This document shows, one piece after another, positions 6,526-7,462 of a DNA stretch of 7,462 nt. How positions within the stretch are numbered: the first letter of the stretch is position 1; every line of letters starts with the position of its first letter. The notes beneath the pieces are model-generated. The model worked only from the letters and a program-made list of their open reading frames with translations. It ran no database searches and was not told the origin of the DNA. The stretch spans positions 1-7,462 of the forward strand of contig JAPLOC010001114.1 in assembly GCA_026692825.1 (NCBI GenBank), written 5' to 3'. The DNA is from Planctomycetota bacterium. Its GTDB lineage: Bacteria; Planctomycetota; Planctomycetia; Planctomycetales; Planctomycetaceae. Both the position numbers and the translations under genes were made by a program.

Positions 6526-7462
6526 TCAGGCGGACTGAATCACGGGAGTTGTGGAATCTCGGGGCGGCGAGGGTTTGGCCATGTCGGAGGTTTGGAGGGG
6601 CGTCTCGCTGAAGGTTTCACTCCGCCCCAGCAACCGGGCCGCCCGGGTGAGGCACACGGTGCGACAGACCAGCCAGACCGACCCCATGATCACCGTATTG
6701 AGCGCGACGGCGGTCCATGGAGAGCCGAAATATTGGTGGACTATGTCGTTCTGCGTATAGGCCAGCATTGAGACTGGACTGAGCAGATTGAGGAAGATCA
6801 ACGGAGTCCGCTCGAGGTTGGGATTCACGGCGATCATCGGCGCGAGGAGGAACAGCCAGGGAGCGGCGCACCACCCGACGATGACGATCAGCGACGTCAT
6901 GATCGCGCGGACCTGGGTGCGGGTCACCAGGCCAATCAGACAGGTCAACCAGGCGATCGCCCGAGGATAGATCAGCAGCGTCAGCAGACTGGAAACGAAA
7001 AAGAGCGGCGGGTCGACCCGCGAACTCGACCACCGTTCGTCATGCTCCCAAAACTGCCCTCGCCAGAACGTCTCGAACACAATGATGGTCAACAGGGGAG
7101 CCGACAGCACCAGAATCAGCCGGCTCACGCCGGTGAATTTCTGCCGGATGATCTCGGAACTGGAATAGGGGGTCACGCACAATACATCCAGAGTCTGGTG
7201 GGTTCGTTCGCCAGAAAACAGACTCGCGGAGGCGACGGTGACGAGCAGCACCAGCAGCAGCCATGAAAGTACGGAGGTGATGGCCGGTGCCGGCAGGTAG
7301 ACATCGCCACTGATGATCGCGTTAAAAAACAAGAGCGCGAGGACCAGCGATTCGAGAACCAGAAACAATCGCGCCAGATACCGGGTGCGGCCGAACGAGC
7401 GTTTCGTCGTCTCCCGCCAGGCGATCGGACGTTCTTCCGGAAGCCTCGATTTGTCGGCGACA
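6526..7462 (-). CDS. ABC-2 type transporter permease A, 5' end beyond the window
   Basis: The frame is open from the right edge to a TGA at 6528-6526, giving 311 residues of the C-terminal part. A TTG at 7368 could be taken as a start, but coding continues upstream of it: the 31 residues before it include RPIAWRETTKRSFGRTRYLA, a basic W-R-E segment typical just before the first membrane helix of such permease halves. The true start is therefore outside. Visible membrane segments are at about 32-50, 62-82, 113-131, 152-180, 188-211, 220-235 and 250-270. Residues 85-108 (E-R-T-H-Q-T-L to R-Q-K) carry the same 24-residue motif that occurs twice in permease B. Since the W-R-E plus motif arrangement matches the second half of permease B, a first half may lie beyond the edge. 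The hydrophilic C-terminal tail, from about residue 280, is rich in Ser, Thr and Pro. It is the first visible gene of the operon, 35 bases before the next start. With permease B it should form a heteromeric membrane channel. Confidence 0.9.
   Translation of the reverse strand, partial: VADKSRLPEERPIAWRETTKRSFGRTRYLARLFLVLESLVLALLFFNAIISGDVYLPAPAITSVLSWLLLVLLVTVASASLFSGERTHQTLDVLCVTPYSSSEIIRQKFTGVSRLILVLSAPLLTIIVFETFWRGQFWEHDERWSSSRVDPPLFFVSSLLTLLIYPRAIAWLTCLIGLVTRTQVRAIMTSLIVIVGWCAAPWLFLLAPMIAVNPNLERTPLIFLNLLSPVSMLAYTQNDIVHQYFGSPWTAVALNTVIMGSVWLVCRTVCLTRAARLLGRSETFSETPLQTSDMAKPSPPRDSTTPVIQSA

Overview
The window looks like part of a planctomycete chromosome. The evidence is a Tat-exported DUF1501 protein, a secreted neighbour that resembles the planctomycete DUF1549/DUF1553 group, a large ABC-2 exporter operon, high GC content and GC-rich codon third positions. 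The genus cannot be named from this sequence. Every gene I can support is on the minus strand, so transcription runs from the right edge to the left edge.

Right to left, the layout is as follows. (1) From 7462 to 2176 lies a four-gene ABC exporter cluster: permease A (cut by the right edge), a 661-residue membrane-anchored protein of unknown function, an ABC ATPase, and permease B. The junctions are tight: a 35-base gap, a 4-base ATGA overlap, and a 1-base TGATG overlap. They should be transcribed together, with the last three genes translationally coupled. (2) A 95-base gap holds an inverted repeat and a possible promoter. (3) A DUF1501 protein occupies 2080 to 608. (4) A 222-base gap (607 to 386) holds a G-rich tract, a clear intrinsic terminator and a second partial copy of the terminator sequence. 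(5) From 385 to the left edge is the start of a secreted protein, probably the DUF1549/DUF1553-type partner of the DUF1501 protein.

The ABC genes encode the ATPase and two membrane subunits of an ABC-2 type exporter. The 661-residue protein places large domains outside the cytoplasmic membrane and probably works with the transporter. No substrate can be named, and no solute-binding protein is present.

The most notable observation is in permease B. Its reading frame is open from start to stop, yet about 101 residues in the middle (3006 to about 2704) are read in the wrong frame. The correct membrane-protein sequence continues in another frame between a one-base loss near 3006 and a one-base gain near 2705. 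The two errors cancel, so the gene looks intact by length. The restored protein has two related halves, each with a 24-residue motif that also occurs in permease A.
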